A stretch of 49,396 nucleotides of DNA from Roseburia sp. (GTDB lineage Bacteria > Bacillota > Clostridia > Lachnospirales > Lachnospiraceae), in contig JALEKJ010000060.1 of assembly GCA_022771695.1 (NCBI GenBank), positions 1 to 49,396 of the forward strand, read 5' to 3'. This document shows, piece after piece, positions 1-7,225 of the stretch. A program made the position numbers and the translations under genes. Numbering within the stretch: position 1 is the stretch's first letter; each line of letters begins with the position of its first letter. The notes below the pieces were generated by a model. It was not told where the DNA came from, did not search any database, and was given only the letters and a program-made list of their open reading frames with translations.

Positions 1-18
1 CTATCATTGCACTCGTCT

Positions 19-94
19 CCGGAAAGGTATGCACTGCTTTTCCGGAACGGAGTGCTCAACAGAGCGGAAAGGTTGCTCTGAAAAGGCGAAAGGT
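19..94. repeat. Degenerate GC-richer repeats at left edge
   Basis: A motif close to CGGAAAGGTnTGCnCT occurs three times (from about 20, 65 and 87). The first copy lies inside an inverted repeat: CCGGAAA at 19-25 pairs with TTTCCGG at 39-45. The stretch has no convincing reading frame and is richer in G and C than the AT-rich DNA that follows. It may be the tail of an intergenic repeat or of a feature cut by the window edge. Nothing else is recognisable between 95 and 200. Confidence 0.35.
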
Positions 95-209
95 CTGCTC
101 TAAACCTCCGTGCAGAGTGCTCTACGCGGTCGGAATATACAGGATTGATAGAACTGTAATTTTTACTCTATATTTGTTACATATAGAAATGCATTTACCC
201 CAAATTTTG

Positions 210-237
210 TTGTAATCTCCAAAATCTTTGCTATAAT
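210..237 (+). promoter_or_regulatory. Promoter of the leader RNA
   Basis: TTGTAA (210-215) and a perfect TATAAT (232-237) are separated by 16 nt in an AT-rich setting. Transcription would begin near 244 and run into the leader and terminator described next. Confidence 0.6.
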
Positions 238-243
238 ATAATT

Positions 244-336
244 ACAAAAGGCAATCGCCACAGAGTGGTTGACCAAGAATATGTGAGCAAGAAACCTTCC
301 AGGACTTGGGCAAAGTACAGGGAAGGTTTTTTGCTA
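244..336 (+). ncRNA. Short leader or small RNA ending in an intrinsic terminator
   Basis: Between the predicted start and the T-run lies about 90 nt with no reading frame. It holds small potential stems (GGCaatcGCC and GGttgaCC) and then the terminator hairpin. The gap from promoter to the GNAT start at 448 is about 200 nt, so this could be a cis-acting attenuator or a free small RNA. I compared it by eye with SAM, c-di-GMP, preQ1, guanidine, fluoride and T-box consensus features and recognised none. Confidence 0.4.
292..332 (+). terminator. Intrinsic terminator of the leader
   Basis: AAACCTTCC (292-300) pairs perfectly with GGAAGGTTT (321-329), and T continues to 332. The loop holds a second short stem, ACTT/AAGT. 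Confidence 0.75.
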
Positions 337-354
337 CTTTAATGACAAAAACAT

Positions 355-380
355 ACAATAGATTGTCCGCAATCTATTGT
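355..380. promoter_or_regulatory. Perfect 11-bp inverted repeat upstream of the acetyltransferase
   Basis: ACAATAGATTG (355-365) and CAATCTATTGT (370-380) are exact complements around the 4-nt loop TCCG, a UNCG-type tetraloop in RNA. No T-run follows, so it is either an RNA stem in the leader or a DNA operator, rather than a terminator. Confidence 0.5.
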
Positions 381-447
381 CAAGAATAAATGAATGTCAG
401 TAGTGCCAAGGGATACATTTCAAAAGACATCATTGCAGAGGTATATT

Positions 448-876
448 ATGATAAGGGAATTTAGAAAAGATGATTTGAGTATCGTTATGCAAATATGGCT
501 TGACGTAAATATTCAAACTCATAGCTTTATCTCAAAAAAATATTGGACTGATAATTACGAAATGGTAAAGGAAATGCTGCCACAAGCGGAATTATATGTT
601 TATGAAGACGAGAAAACCAATCAAGTGCAGGGGTTCATCGGATTAACCGGTGATTACATTGCCGGAATTTTTGTGAGGGAACAAGCCCGGTCACAAGGCA
701 TCGGAAAACAATTATTGAATTATGTGAAAGACATCAAGTCAAGTTTGAGCTTAAGTGTTTATCAAAAGAACACGCGCGCAATATGTTTTTATCAGAGAGA
801 GCATTTTGTGATGCAATCGCAAAATATGGATGCTGATACGAACGAAAAAGAGTTTGTAATGGCCTGGAGTCGGTAG
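448..876 (+). CDS. GNAT family N-acetyltransferase
   Basis: This 142-residue protein has the GNAT fold pattern: an N-terminal MIREFRKDDL strand-helix, then the acetyl-CoA motif A around VREQARSQGIGKQLL (Q/R-x-x-G-x-G/A), and a late YQKNTRAICFYQREHF segment typical of motif B. It should transfer an acetyl group from acetyl-CoA to an amine, but the substrate cannot be read from the sequence. An upstream in-frame ATG at 394 would add 18 residues. I chose 448 because GAGG at 438-441 sits 6 nt before it and the protein then begins exactly where the family begins. It follows a terminated leader, so expression may depend on read-through. Confidence 0.85.
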   Translation: MIREFRKDDLSIVMQIWLDVNIQTHSFISKKYWTDNYEMVKEMLPQAELYVYEDEKTNQVQGFIGLTGDYIAGIFVREQARSQGIGKQLLNYVKDIKSSLSLSVYQKNTRAICFYQREHFVMQSQNMDADTNEKEFVMAWSR

Positions 877-963
877 ACATATTTCACTGTACAGAGATAG
901 AAGAAATATGCAGATAGTTGGCACCAAGAAGTGTAATAATACCAAGAGAGCAAGAGGATGAAT

Positions 964-1998
964 ATGACAAACAGAAAAATAACAGCGATTATATGTGCGT
1001 TACTTGCGGCGGTCTTTTATGCGATAAATGTGCCGATGTCCAAGCTTTTGCTCGACCATGTGGAGCCGACGGTTATGGCAGCGCTTTTGTATCTTGGAGC
1101 AGGCATTGGAATTGGTATCCTGTCGTTAGTGGGAAAAAAGGAAAAAGGAGAAAGTCTCACGAAAAATGATCTCCCATTTGTAATCGGTATGATCATTTTG
1201 GATATTGCTGCCCCCATTTTTCTGATGCTGGGGATTCGTAATGGTTCGTCTTCCAGTGCTTCGCTGCTTGGTAACTTTGAAATTGTTGCAACTACGGTAA
1301 TCGCCCTGTTTTTCTTCAAAGAAGTTGTCTCAAAACGGCTGTGGGGAGCAATTGTGTTCATTACTATTTCAAGTATTCTGCTTTCATTTGAAGGAATGAA
1401 CAGTTTCAAGTTTTCTTCCGGATCGCTGTTTGTACTTTTGGCGACCGTGTGCTGGGGATTTGAGAACAACTGCACAAGGAACATTTCATCTAAGAATACA
1501 TATGAGATTGTGGTATTGAAAGGCATTTTTTCCGGATTGGGTTCGCTCGCAATCGCACTCATAAAGGGAGAAAGTATGCCGGAAATAGCGTACATTGGGG
1601 TCGTGTTGCTATTGGGATTTGTTGCATATGGTTTGAGCATCTTTTTGTATGTCCGGGCACAGAATACGCTTGGGGCGGCAAAGACAAGCGCTTATTACGC
1701 TGTGGCTCCGTTTGTAGGGGCATTCTTATCCTTTGTTCTCCTGCAGGAGCGGATGACGGTTATGTATCTGATTGCTTTTGTGATTATGCTAGTCGGAACA
1801 GCGCTTGTTGTGGCGGATACATTGATACGCTCGCATATTCATCAGCATCAGCATACTTTTACCCATACCCATGATGGGACAACACATACGCATACGGTTA
1901 TACATACCCATGAGCACAATCATTATTTGACGGATGAAAGGCACGGACATACTCATGCGAAAACGGAACTTGAAAAAGAATTGACTGTCAAATTGTAA
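964..1998 (+). CDS. DMT/EamA-family transporter with histidine-rich C-terminus
   Basis: This 344-residue integral membrane protein has about ten hydrophobic helices in two halves, the layout of EamA-type drug/metabolite transporters. After the last helix a tail of about 60 residues is packed with HxH units (HIHQHQH, HTHTHD, HTHEHNH, HGHTH), a typical transition-metal-binding pattern. Two in-frame ATGs lie at 958 and 964. GAGG at 954-957 abuts the first but is 6 nt from the second, so 964 is preferred. A GTG-started gene follows after 17 nt, suggesting one transcript. Export or sensing of zinc, nickel or cobalt is an inference from the tail; members without it carry amino acids or other metabolites. 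Confidence 0.85.
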   Translation: MTNRKITAIICALLAAVFYAINVPMSKLLLDHVEPTVMAALLYLGAGIGIGILSLVGKKEKGESLTKNDLPFVIGMIILDIAAPIFLMLGIRNGSSSSASLLGNFEIVATTVIALFFFKEVVSKRLWGAIVFITISSILLSFEGMNSFKFSSGSLFVLLATVCWGFENNCTRNISSKNTYEIVVLKGIFSGLGSLAIALIKGESMPEIAYIGVVLLLGFVAYGLSIFLYVRAQNTLGAAKTSAYYAVAPFVGAFLSFVLLQERMTVMYLIAFVIMLVGTALVVADTLIRSHIHQHQHTFTHTHDGTTHTHTVIHTHEHNHYLTDERHGHTHAKTELEKELTVKL

Positions 1999-2015
1999 GC
2001 AAAGAGGAGAAACGG

Positions 2016-2663
2016 GTGGGAGAGCAGGATTATTTTAAAAGTGCACTTTCCAATTTCATGTATGACGCTGCCTGCGGAGGGGCAATTTCTCATAGAGCCG
2101 ATATGGGTGACTCAGTCCGCAAAATCACGGAAGAACTGGATTTTCCCATGCCATATGCAAAAGTGCAGCAGGCGGTCTGGAAACATTATATAGAGACATC
2201 GGTGATTCTTTTGGAGGAACCGGGCAGGGGAAAGGAACGCGAACAGTATCGATTTGTAAAAGAACAGAATAGATACGGAACAACAAGCTTTCGCAGAATT
2301 AAGGTGACGGAGGATGCCGGGAAGGTAATCAACTGGAAAACAAAGACCTTTCAGACATCGGAGAAGGATGCGCTTATAAATTATGTTGAGGACAGGTTTA
2401 GGAAAAATGGGGAAGCCGCTGCATATATGTCCTGTGATTTTGGTCGTATGCAATACAAAGATGCCAAGCAGTATGAGAAAATTTTGCAGATACTTGAACC
2501 GAAGCAGAGAGAATATATAGAGGGACTGCCATGGGAACTTAGCAGGTGCTATCATAAATTAGATAAGCGCATGGAAGAAATTTTATTGCGGCTCTGCAGA
2601 CAGGAAATGTACCGGGGAACGGTTTACTTTTTCGGATTAGAAGAACAGATAGAAATTGTGTAG
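2016..2663 (+). CDS. Hypothetical protein, 215 residues
   Basis: I do not recognise a family. The start is GTG with AGAGGAGA (2003-2010) 5 nt upstream, and the gene begins 17 nt after the transporter stop, so the two are probably co-transcribed. The protein looks soluble, with no signal peptide or membrane segment, and is rich in charged and aromatic residues. Residues 1-60 are helical and could form a winged-helix-like unit (SHRADMGDSVRKITEEL then KVQQAVWKHYIE). Residues 140-205 also look helical. A helper or regulator of the upstream transporter is possible from position only. Confidence 0.7.
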   Translation: MGEQDYFKSALSNFMYDAACGGAISHRADMGDSVRKITEELDFPMPYAKVQQAVWKHYIETSVILLEEPGRGKEREQYRFVKEQNRYGTTSFRRIKVTEDAGKVINWKTKTFQTSEKDALINYVEDRFRKNGEAAAYMSCDFGRMQYKDAKQYEKILQILEPKQREYIEGLPWELSRCYHKLDKRMEEILLRLCRQEMYRGTVYFFGLEEQIEIV

Positions 2664-2705
2664 GAAAGTAAAATAGTTTTTGACCGGAGAAAGGGAAGTC
2701 GAATC

Positions 2706-3311
2706 ATGGAATTTAATGAAAAGCTACAGGAATTAAGAAAACAGAAGGGGATTACGCAGGAAGAGCTTGCAGAAGAGTTATATGTATCTCGCACTGCAAT
2801 TTCAAAATGGGAATCGGGCAGAGGATATCCGAATATAGATTCTCTGAGAGCAATCTCAAAATATTTTTTGGTGTCATTGGACGAATTATTATCCAGTGAT
2901 GAGGTGCTCACAATTGCAGAGGAAGATAACAAACAAAAGGAAAAGCACCTACGCGATATGGTTTTTGGACTCCTGGACTGTAGTGTGGCAATGTTCCTTT
3001 TCCTTCCTTTTTTTGGACAAAGAGTGGAAGGGGTGATACAAGAAGTCTCGCTGCTTTCATTGACTGAAATTGAACCGTATGTGAAAATACCATATCTAAT
3101 CGTTGTTTTTGGAATCATAATATGGGGAATACTCATCCTTGCACTTCAGAATTGCCAATCAACGCTTTGGTTGCATTGGAAAGATAAAGTCTCTTTGGCA
3201 TTAAGTGCGGTTGGGACACTTTTTTTCATGATAAGTCTGCAGCCTTATGCAGGAATGTTTACGCTTATATTTTTGATAATAAAAGCTCTGATGCTGATAA
3301 AATGGGCATGA
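2706..3311 (+). CDS. Xre-family regulator fused to membrane helices
   Basis: Residues 1-65 form a classic Cro/C1-type helix-turn-helix (KLQELRKQKGITQEELAEEL, then VSRTAISKWESGRGYPNIDSL). The remaining residues hold a linker and about four hydrophobic helices (around 85-100, 125-145, 158-175 and 180-198), so the DNA-binding domain is tethered to the membrane. Such regulators in Firmicutes usually control adjacent membrane or envelope genes. The PAP2-like protein begins 110 nt downstream. A 17-bp perfect palindrome overlaps the stop codon and is a candidate operator. The ligand or signal is unknown. Confidence 0.85.
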   Translation: MEFNEKLQELRKQKGITQEELAEELYVSRTAISKWESGRGYPNIDSLRAISKYFLVSLDELLSSDEVLTIAEEDNKQKEKHLRDMVFGLLDCSVAMFLFLPFFGQRVEGVIQEVSLLSLTEIEPYVKIPYLIVVFGIIIWGILILALQNCQSTLWLHWKDKVSLALSAVGTLFFMISLQPYAGMFTLIFLIIKALMLIKWA

Positions 3312-3325
3312 TACGATTCGTATCA
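3309..3325. promoter_or_regulatory. 17-bp perfect palindrome (candidate operator)
   Basis: TGATACGA-T-TCGTATCA is symmetric around one base. The one-base centre makes an RNA hairpin unlikely, so a dimeric DNA-binding protein is the better explanation. It lies at the end of the Xre regulator and about 95 nt before the PAP2-like gene. Confidence 0.4.
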
Positions 3326-3420
3326 CAAATGTGACGCACCAATTCTTTCCTTAATTCTTCCGCTCAAGTAGTGTGTATTCAGGCGAAAGCCAAATACAAC
3401 ATGAAAAGGATGGATGAAAA

Positions 3421-4074
3421 ATGAAGAAAAGAAACAAAAAGAATTTTGGCATTGCAATTGGTTTGCTGGTAACGTTTGTGGTGTGGACGATCGCAATCTG
3501 CTATCTGGATGTACAGACAATCGGCCCCAAAGGTTCCTCGGTTGGCTTTGCAACTTTGAATGGTTTTTTCCATAATCTTACAGGGGTTCACATGCAGATA
3601 TATACGATCACGGATTGGCTGGGATTAGTGCCACTGTGCTTTGTATTGGGGTTTGCACTTCTGGGACTGATACAGTTGGTAAAAAGAAGAAGTCTTTTCA
3701 AAGTTGACTACAGTATTTTGGTGCTTGGTGGGTTCTATATCATCGTAATGGCGGCATATGTATTTTTTGAAATCTTTGTCATAAATTACAGACCGGTATT
3801 GATCGAAGGATGCTTGGAAGCTTCCTACCCATCATCAACAACCATGCTTGTGATGTGTGTGATGCCGACAGCAGTCATGCAGTTGAATGAGCGAATCGGG
3901 AAGAAAAGGCTTAGAAAGATGATTGCCTGCATTCTTAGTATATTTACGGTATTTATGGTGGTTGGCAGATTTCTATCCGGAGTACATTGGATGACTGATA
4001 TTATCGGCGGCGCATTGCTCAGTGCAGGGTTGGTCATGCTGTACGTCTCTGTAAGTAGTCAAATATGTGATTGA
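3421..4074 (+). CDS. PAP2-family membrane protein with altered catalytic motifs
   Basis: This 217-residue protein has six hydrophobic segments and the order of motifs of the phosphatidic-acid phosphatase 2 / undecaprenyl-diphosphatase superfamily. Motif 3 is recognisable as GRFLSGVHWMTD, retaining the His and Asp of the canonical SR-x5-H-x3-D although Ser is Gly. Motif 2, normally PSGH, is PSST, so the acid His is missing. Motif 1 keeps Arg-Pro (NYRP) but lacks the lysine of K-x6-RP. It could be a phosphatase with altered chemistry or a non-catalytic lipid-binding relative. The preceding Xre membrane regulator may control it. The start is supported by AAAGGATGG upstream. Confidence 0.75.
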   Translation: MKKRNKKNFGIAIGLLVTFVVWTIAICYLDVQTIGPKGSSVGFATLNGFFHNLTGVHMQIYTITDWLGLVPLCFVLGFALLGLIQLVKRRSLFKVDYSILVLGGFYIIVMAAYVFFEIFVINYRPVLIEGCLEASYPSSTTMLVMCVMPTAVMQLNERIGKKRLRKMIACILSIFTVFMVVGRFLSGVHWMTDIIGGALLSAGLVMLYVSVSSQICD

Positions 4075-4124
4075 TCTTACATGAAGAATTGACAATACAT
4101 TGACATTCATCTATGTGTGTGTTA

Positions 4125-4133
4125 TGGTATAAT
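4125..4133 (+). promoter_or_regulatory. Extended -10 promoter of the arsenic operon
   Basis: TGGTATAAT is an extended -10 element (TGnTATAAT). A TTGACA at 4100-4105 is 22 nt from the -10, too far for a standard -35, so the extended -10 probably compensates. Confidence 0.6.
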
Positions 4134-4153
4134 ACATAGACGATTATCAATGT
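4134..4153. promoter_or_regulatory. Candidate ArsR operator
   Basis: An imperfect inverted repeat, ACATnGA-6-TCnATGT, lies immediately downstream of the -10 and covers the expected transcription start. That is the place for steric repression by the ArsR protein encoded from 4166. Confidence 0.5.
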
Positions 4154-4165
4154 AAGGAGACAAAA

Positions 4166-4459
4166 ATGGATATAACCGATGTAGCTGCAATCTGTAAGGC
4201 ATTAGGGGATTCGAACAGATTGCAAATTGTGCAGATGCTGTCCGATGGTGAAAAGTGTGGCTGTAAATTATTGGAAGCCTTTGAAATCACGCAGCCGACG
4301 CTATCACATCATATGAGGATTTTATGTGATTGTGGGCTTGTAACAGACAGGAAAGAAGGAAAATGGCATCACTACTCATTGAACGCTGAAAGATTCATAG
4401 ATTTTCAGAAGTTTATGGAAAATCTATCTTGTATGACGGAAGGTGGTGACCGGGTATGA
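4166..4459 (+). CDS. arsR: ArsR/SmtB-family arsenical-responsive repressor
   Basis: This 97-residue winged-helix repressor has the family core: LGDSNRLQIVQML, the recognition region TQPTLSHHMRILCDCGLV, and the wing GKWHHYSL. The ligand pair sits as KCGCKLLEAF, the position of the As(III)/Sb(III)-binding ECVCDL box of classical ArsR. Metalloid binding should release it from the operator overlapping its own start site. AAGGAGA lies 5 nt before the ATG. Its stop overlaps the start of the permease by 4 nt, and the downstream ArsC confirms the arsenic context. Confidence 0.92.
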   Translation: MDITDVAAICKALGDSNRLQIVQMLSDGEKCGCKLLEAFEITQPTLSHHMRILCDCGLVTDRKEGKWHHYSLNAERFIDFQKFMENLSCMTEGGDRV

Positions 4460-5454
4460 TATGGGATTTTATCAGCAACCAGATACTTGGTATGAAATGG
4501 CTGAATCAGCTAATTGGAAATGCTTTGGAGAGGCTGGGATTTGATATATCCGAAAAGCTGGGTGGCAGCATTCAATTTTTCCTTTATGATGTGATTAAAA
4601 TTACCATATTGCTGTGTGTACTGATTTATTTGATTTCCTATATACAGAGCTATTTCCCGCCGGAGAGAAGTAAAAAGATATTGGGAAGATTTCACGGACT
4701 GGGCGCGAATTGTATTGCAGCGCTTTTAGGAACGGTTACCCCATTTTGCTCCTGCTCCTCGATACCTCTTTTTATTGGTTTTACAAGTGCCGGACTTCCG
4801 GTGGGTGTAACCTTTTCTTTTTTGATATCATCGCCTATGGTGGACTTGGGAAGTCTGGTGCTTTTAATGAGCATTTTTGGTGCAAAGGTTGCTGTGATTT
4901 ATGTAATCGTAGGTTTGATGATAGCGATAATCGGAGGATCTCTGATTGAGCGGATGCATATGGAAAGATATGTGGAGGATTTTATCTTGAAAGCGAAGTC
5001 CGTTGATATAGATAGCCCGACACTTTCGCAAGGAGACCGTTTATCATATGCAAAAGAACAGGTCGCTGCTACGTTTAAGAAGGTATTTCCTTACATTTTG
5101 CTGGGAGTTGCGGTCGGCGCGGTCATTCATAACTGGATACCGGAAAAATGGATTGAAACGATACTGGGCAGTCACAATCCTTTTGGTGTGATTCTTGCAA
5201 CATTGGTGGGAATTCCGATGTATGCTGATATTTTTGGCATGATACCTGTTGCAGAGGCTTTGTTGTCCAAGGGAGCACAGCTTGGAACCGTTCTCAGCTT
5301 TATGATGGCGGTTACAACGCTTAGTCTGCCGTCATTGATTATGCTGAAAAAAGCAGTAAAGCCGAAGCTACTGGGCGCTTTTATTGCGATATGTGCGATA
5401 GGCATTGTGATTGTCGGATATTTATTTAATGTATTTCAAATATTTATACTCTAG
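4456..5454 (+). CDS. arsP: ArsP/DUF318-type permease, probable arsenical efflux
   Basis: This 332-residue integral membrane protein belongs to the DUF318 permease family. Its hallmark TPFCSCSSIPLF segment (about residues 95-106) has closely spaced cysteines that in ArsP bind trivalent arsenicals; a second half repeats the fold with GIPMYADIFGMIPVAEAL. About eight to ten helices are visible. Known ArsP exports methylarsenite and trivalent aromatic arsenicals, while relatives are called copper/zinc efflux permeases. Overlap with arsR and the downstream arsC favour arsenic. No ArsB or Acr3 gene is present, so this is the only efflux candidate in the operon. Confidence 0.85.
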   Translation: MIWDFISNQILGMKWLNQLIGNALERLGFDISEKLGGSIQFFLYDVIKITILLCVLIYLISYIQSYFPPERSKKILGRFHGLGANCIAALLGTVTPFCSCSSIPLFIGFTSAGLPVGVTFSFLISSPMVDLGSLVLLMSIFGAKVAVIYVIVGLMIAIIGGSLIERMHMERYVEDFILKAKSVDIDSPTLSQGDRLSYAKEQVAATFKKVFPYILLGVAVGAVIHNWIPEKWIETILGSHNPFGVILATLVGIPMYADIFGMIPVAEALLSKGAQLGTVLSFMMAVTTLSLPSLIMLKKAVKPKLLGAFIAICAIGIVIVGYLFNVFQIFIL

Positions 5455-5466
5455 GAGGACGAACGA

Positions 5467-5817
5467 ATGTCATTGTTTGGATTAGGCAAGAAAAAATCAG
5501 AGAAGGAATGTTGCTGCGGCGCAGACTGCACGCCGGAAGAGATGAAACGGGCGGAAATGGAAAAAGACGGACAGGGTGTGAAGATTTTGGGCGGCGGCTG
5601 TGACAAGTGCAATCAGTTGGAGAGTGCTACGATTCAGGCACTTTCCGAGTTGGGAATGGATACTGCGATTGATCATGTCAGAGACTTTGAAAAGATTGCT
5701 GCTTATGGCGTGATGACGACGCCGGCATTGGTTGTGGACGGCAAGGTAGTTTCTTACGGCAAAGTCCTGAAAAAAGACGAAGTGATTGATATTTTGAAAA
5801 AGGAACGTCAGAAATGA
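5467..5817 (+). CDS. Thioredoxin-like redox protein with Cys-rich N-terminus
   Basis: This 116-residue protein has a thioredoxin-fold domain from about residue 38 (VKILGGGCDKCNQLE) with a CxxC active site (CDKC), the cis-proline segment TTPALVV and a C-terminal helix. It matches the small 'redox-active disulfide protein 2' type. Before it lies an unusual extension, KECCCGADCTPEEMKRAEM, with four cysteines, which could bind a metalloid or metal. The gene is 12 nt after arsP and overlaps arsC by 4 nt. An obvious hypothesis is that it reduces ArsC or passes arsenite to the permease. Confidence 0.85.
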   Translation: MSLFGLGKKKSEKECCCGADCTPEEMKRAEMEKDGQGVKILGGGCDKCNQLESATIQALSELGMDTAIDHVRDFEKIAAYGVMTTPALVVDGKVVSYGKVLKKDEVIDILKKERQK

Positions 5818-6209
5818 AGAAACTAAAAGTTGCATTCATCTGTGTTCATAATTCCTGTCGAAGCCAGATTGCAGAAGCACTGGGGAAGCATTATGCATCA
5901 GATGTATTTGAAAGCTATTCCGCCGGAACAGAAACAAAACCCGAAATCAATCGAGATGCAGTCCGTATGATGAAGCAGTTATACGGCATAGATATGGAGC
6001 AGACGCAGTATTCAAAATTGATTTCCGATATTCCGAAACCGGATATCGCAATTTCTATGGGATGCAATGTTCGGTGTCCTTTTGTCGGCAGACCATTTGA
6101 TGATAATTGGGAGTTGGACGATCCGACGGGAAAATCGGATGCGGAATTTGTACGGATAATCGAAGAGATTGAAACAAAGATTTTGGAATTAAAGAAAAAG
6201 TTAGATTAA
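5814..6209 (+). CDS. arsC: Arsenate reductase, thioredoxin-coupled (LMW-PTPase fold)
   Basis: This 131-residue enzyme reduces arsenate to arsenite in the cytoplasm. The phosphatase-like P-loop is FICVHNSCRSQ, giving C10-x5-R16 with a second cysteine at C15. The relay cysteines are C84 and C88 (SMGCNVRCPF), a shorter spacing than the C-x6-C of Staphylococcus ArsC. The aspartate loop is ELDDPTGK. It overlaps the thioredoxin-like gene by ATGA, so the likely electron donor is encoded alongside. Arsenite would then leave through the ArsP-type permease. Confidence 0.92.
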   Translation: MKKLKVAFICVHNSCRSQIAEALGKHYASDVFESYSAGTETKPEINRDAVRMMKQLYGIDMEQTQYSKLISDIPKPDIAISMGCNVRCPFVGRPFDDNWELDDPTGKSDAEFVRIIEEIETKILELKKKLD

Positions 6210-6246
6210 AATCCCAGAGTCTTGTGAAGAAAATATAGAGGTTCCT

Positions 6247-7188
6247 ATGATACTAAGTGCAAGCAGAAGAACGGATATTCCCAATTATTATTCGGACTGG
6301 TTTTTTCACAGAATAGAAGAAGGTTTTGTGTATGTGCGTAATCCGATGAATCCGCACCGGATAAGCAAAATTGATTTGTCTCCGGAAGTTGTGGACTGCA
6401 TCGTGTTTTGGACCAAGAATCCCCAACCTATGTTGGATAGATTGGCGGAATTAAAAGCATATAGCTATTATTTCCAATTCACACTTACCGGATACGGTAC
6501 GGATATAGAAGCCGGTGTTCCTCATAAAAAAGAGAGCATCATTCCGACATTTCAGAGTCTTTCCAGAAAAATCGGAAAAGAAAAGGTCATATGGAGATAT
6601 GATCCGATTCTTTTTACGGATAAGTACACACCGGAATATCATTTGAAGGCGTTTGAGCAGATTGCAAGTGCGCTGCATGGATATACGGATAAATGTGTGA
6701 TTAGTTTTGTGGATACCTATGTAAAAAATAAAAAAAGCATGGAGGCTTTGCATGCCTGCAACATGAACAAGGCGAAGCTGCAAAACTTTGCCAAACAGCT
6801 CAGTGGAATTGCAACGGCGAACGGAATGGAAATCAGTAGTTGTGCGGAAAAAATAGATTTGGAAGCATGTGGAATCACACATAATTGCTGCATTGAGCCC
6901 AAGCTGATTGAATCAATAGTCGGGTGCAGAATAAACGCGGTTAAGGATAAAAACCAGCGCGAAGCGTGTGGATGTGTGGAAAGCATTGATATTGGTGCTT
7001 ATGACACCTGCAGGAATGGGTGTAAGTACTGTTATGCCAATAACAGCGAGGAACGCGTAGCAAATAATTGCCGCCAATATAATCCGTTTTCTCCAATCCT
7101 TTGCGGAGAGATTACGGAGGGGGATAAGATTCATATCAGGAAAGTGAAATCCATAAAAGAAGTGCAGCTAAGTATTTTTGATAGATAG
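6247..7188 (+). CDS. DUF1848 protein with C-terminal radical-SAM-like cysteine motif
   Basis: This 313-residue protein starts with the DUF1848 signature SASRRTDIPNYYSDWF and contains further family blocks (VFWTKNPQPML; VIWRYDPILF). Near the end it carries C255-x3-C259-x2-C262 (DTCRNGCKYCYAN), the spacing used by radical SAM enzymes to hold a [4Fe-4S] cluster. Canonical radical SAM enzymes have it near the N-terminus, so the family looks circularly permuted. Additional cysteines precede it (EACGCVES, NCCIEP). The reaction is unknown. AGAGG precedes the ATG. It lies 37 nt after arsC and may share its transcript, though an arsenic role is only positional. Confidence 0.85.
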   Translation: MILSASRRTDIPNYYSDWFFHRIEEGFVYVRNPMNPHRISKIDLSPEVVDCIVFWTKNPQPMLDRLAELKAYSYYFQFTLTGYGTDIEAGVPHKKESIIPTFQSLSRKIGKEKVIWRYDPILFTDKYTPEYHLKAFEQIASALHGYTDKCVISFVDTYVKNKKSMEALHACNMNKAKLQNFAKQLSGIATANGMEISSCAEKIDLEACGITHNCCIEPKLIESIVGCRINAVKDKNQREACGCVESIDIGAYDTCRNGCKYCYANNSEERVANNCRQYNPFSPILCGEITEGDKIHIRKVKSIKEVQLSIFDR

Positions 7189-7225
7189 TAAGCTGGAAAA
7201 AGATATTAAATCTGGAGGGTTATCG

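Noticed and set aside
4100-4105. TTGACA as -35 of the arsenic promoter
   Set aside because: It is 22 nt from TATAAT, too far for a standard promoter; the extended TGn element explains the promoter better.
5497-5835. Long minus-strand frame opposite the thioredoxin-like gene
   Set aside because: It is rich in Phe, His, Arg and Cys with no domain pattern, lies wholly opposite well-supported operon genes, and has no ribosome site.
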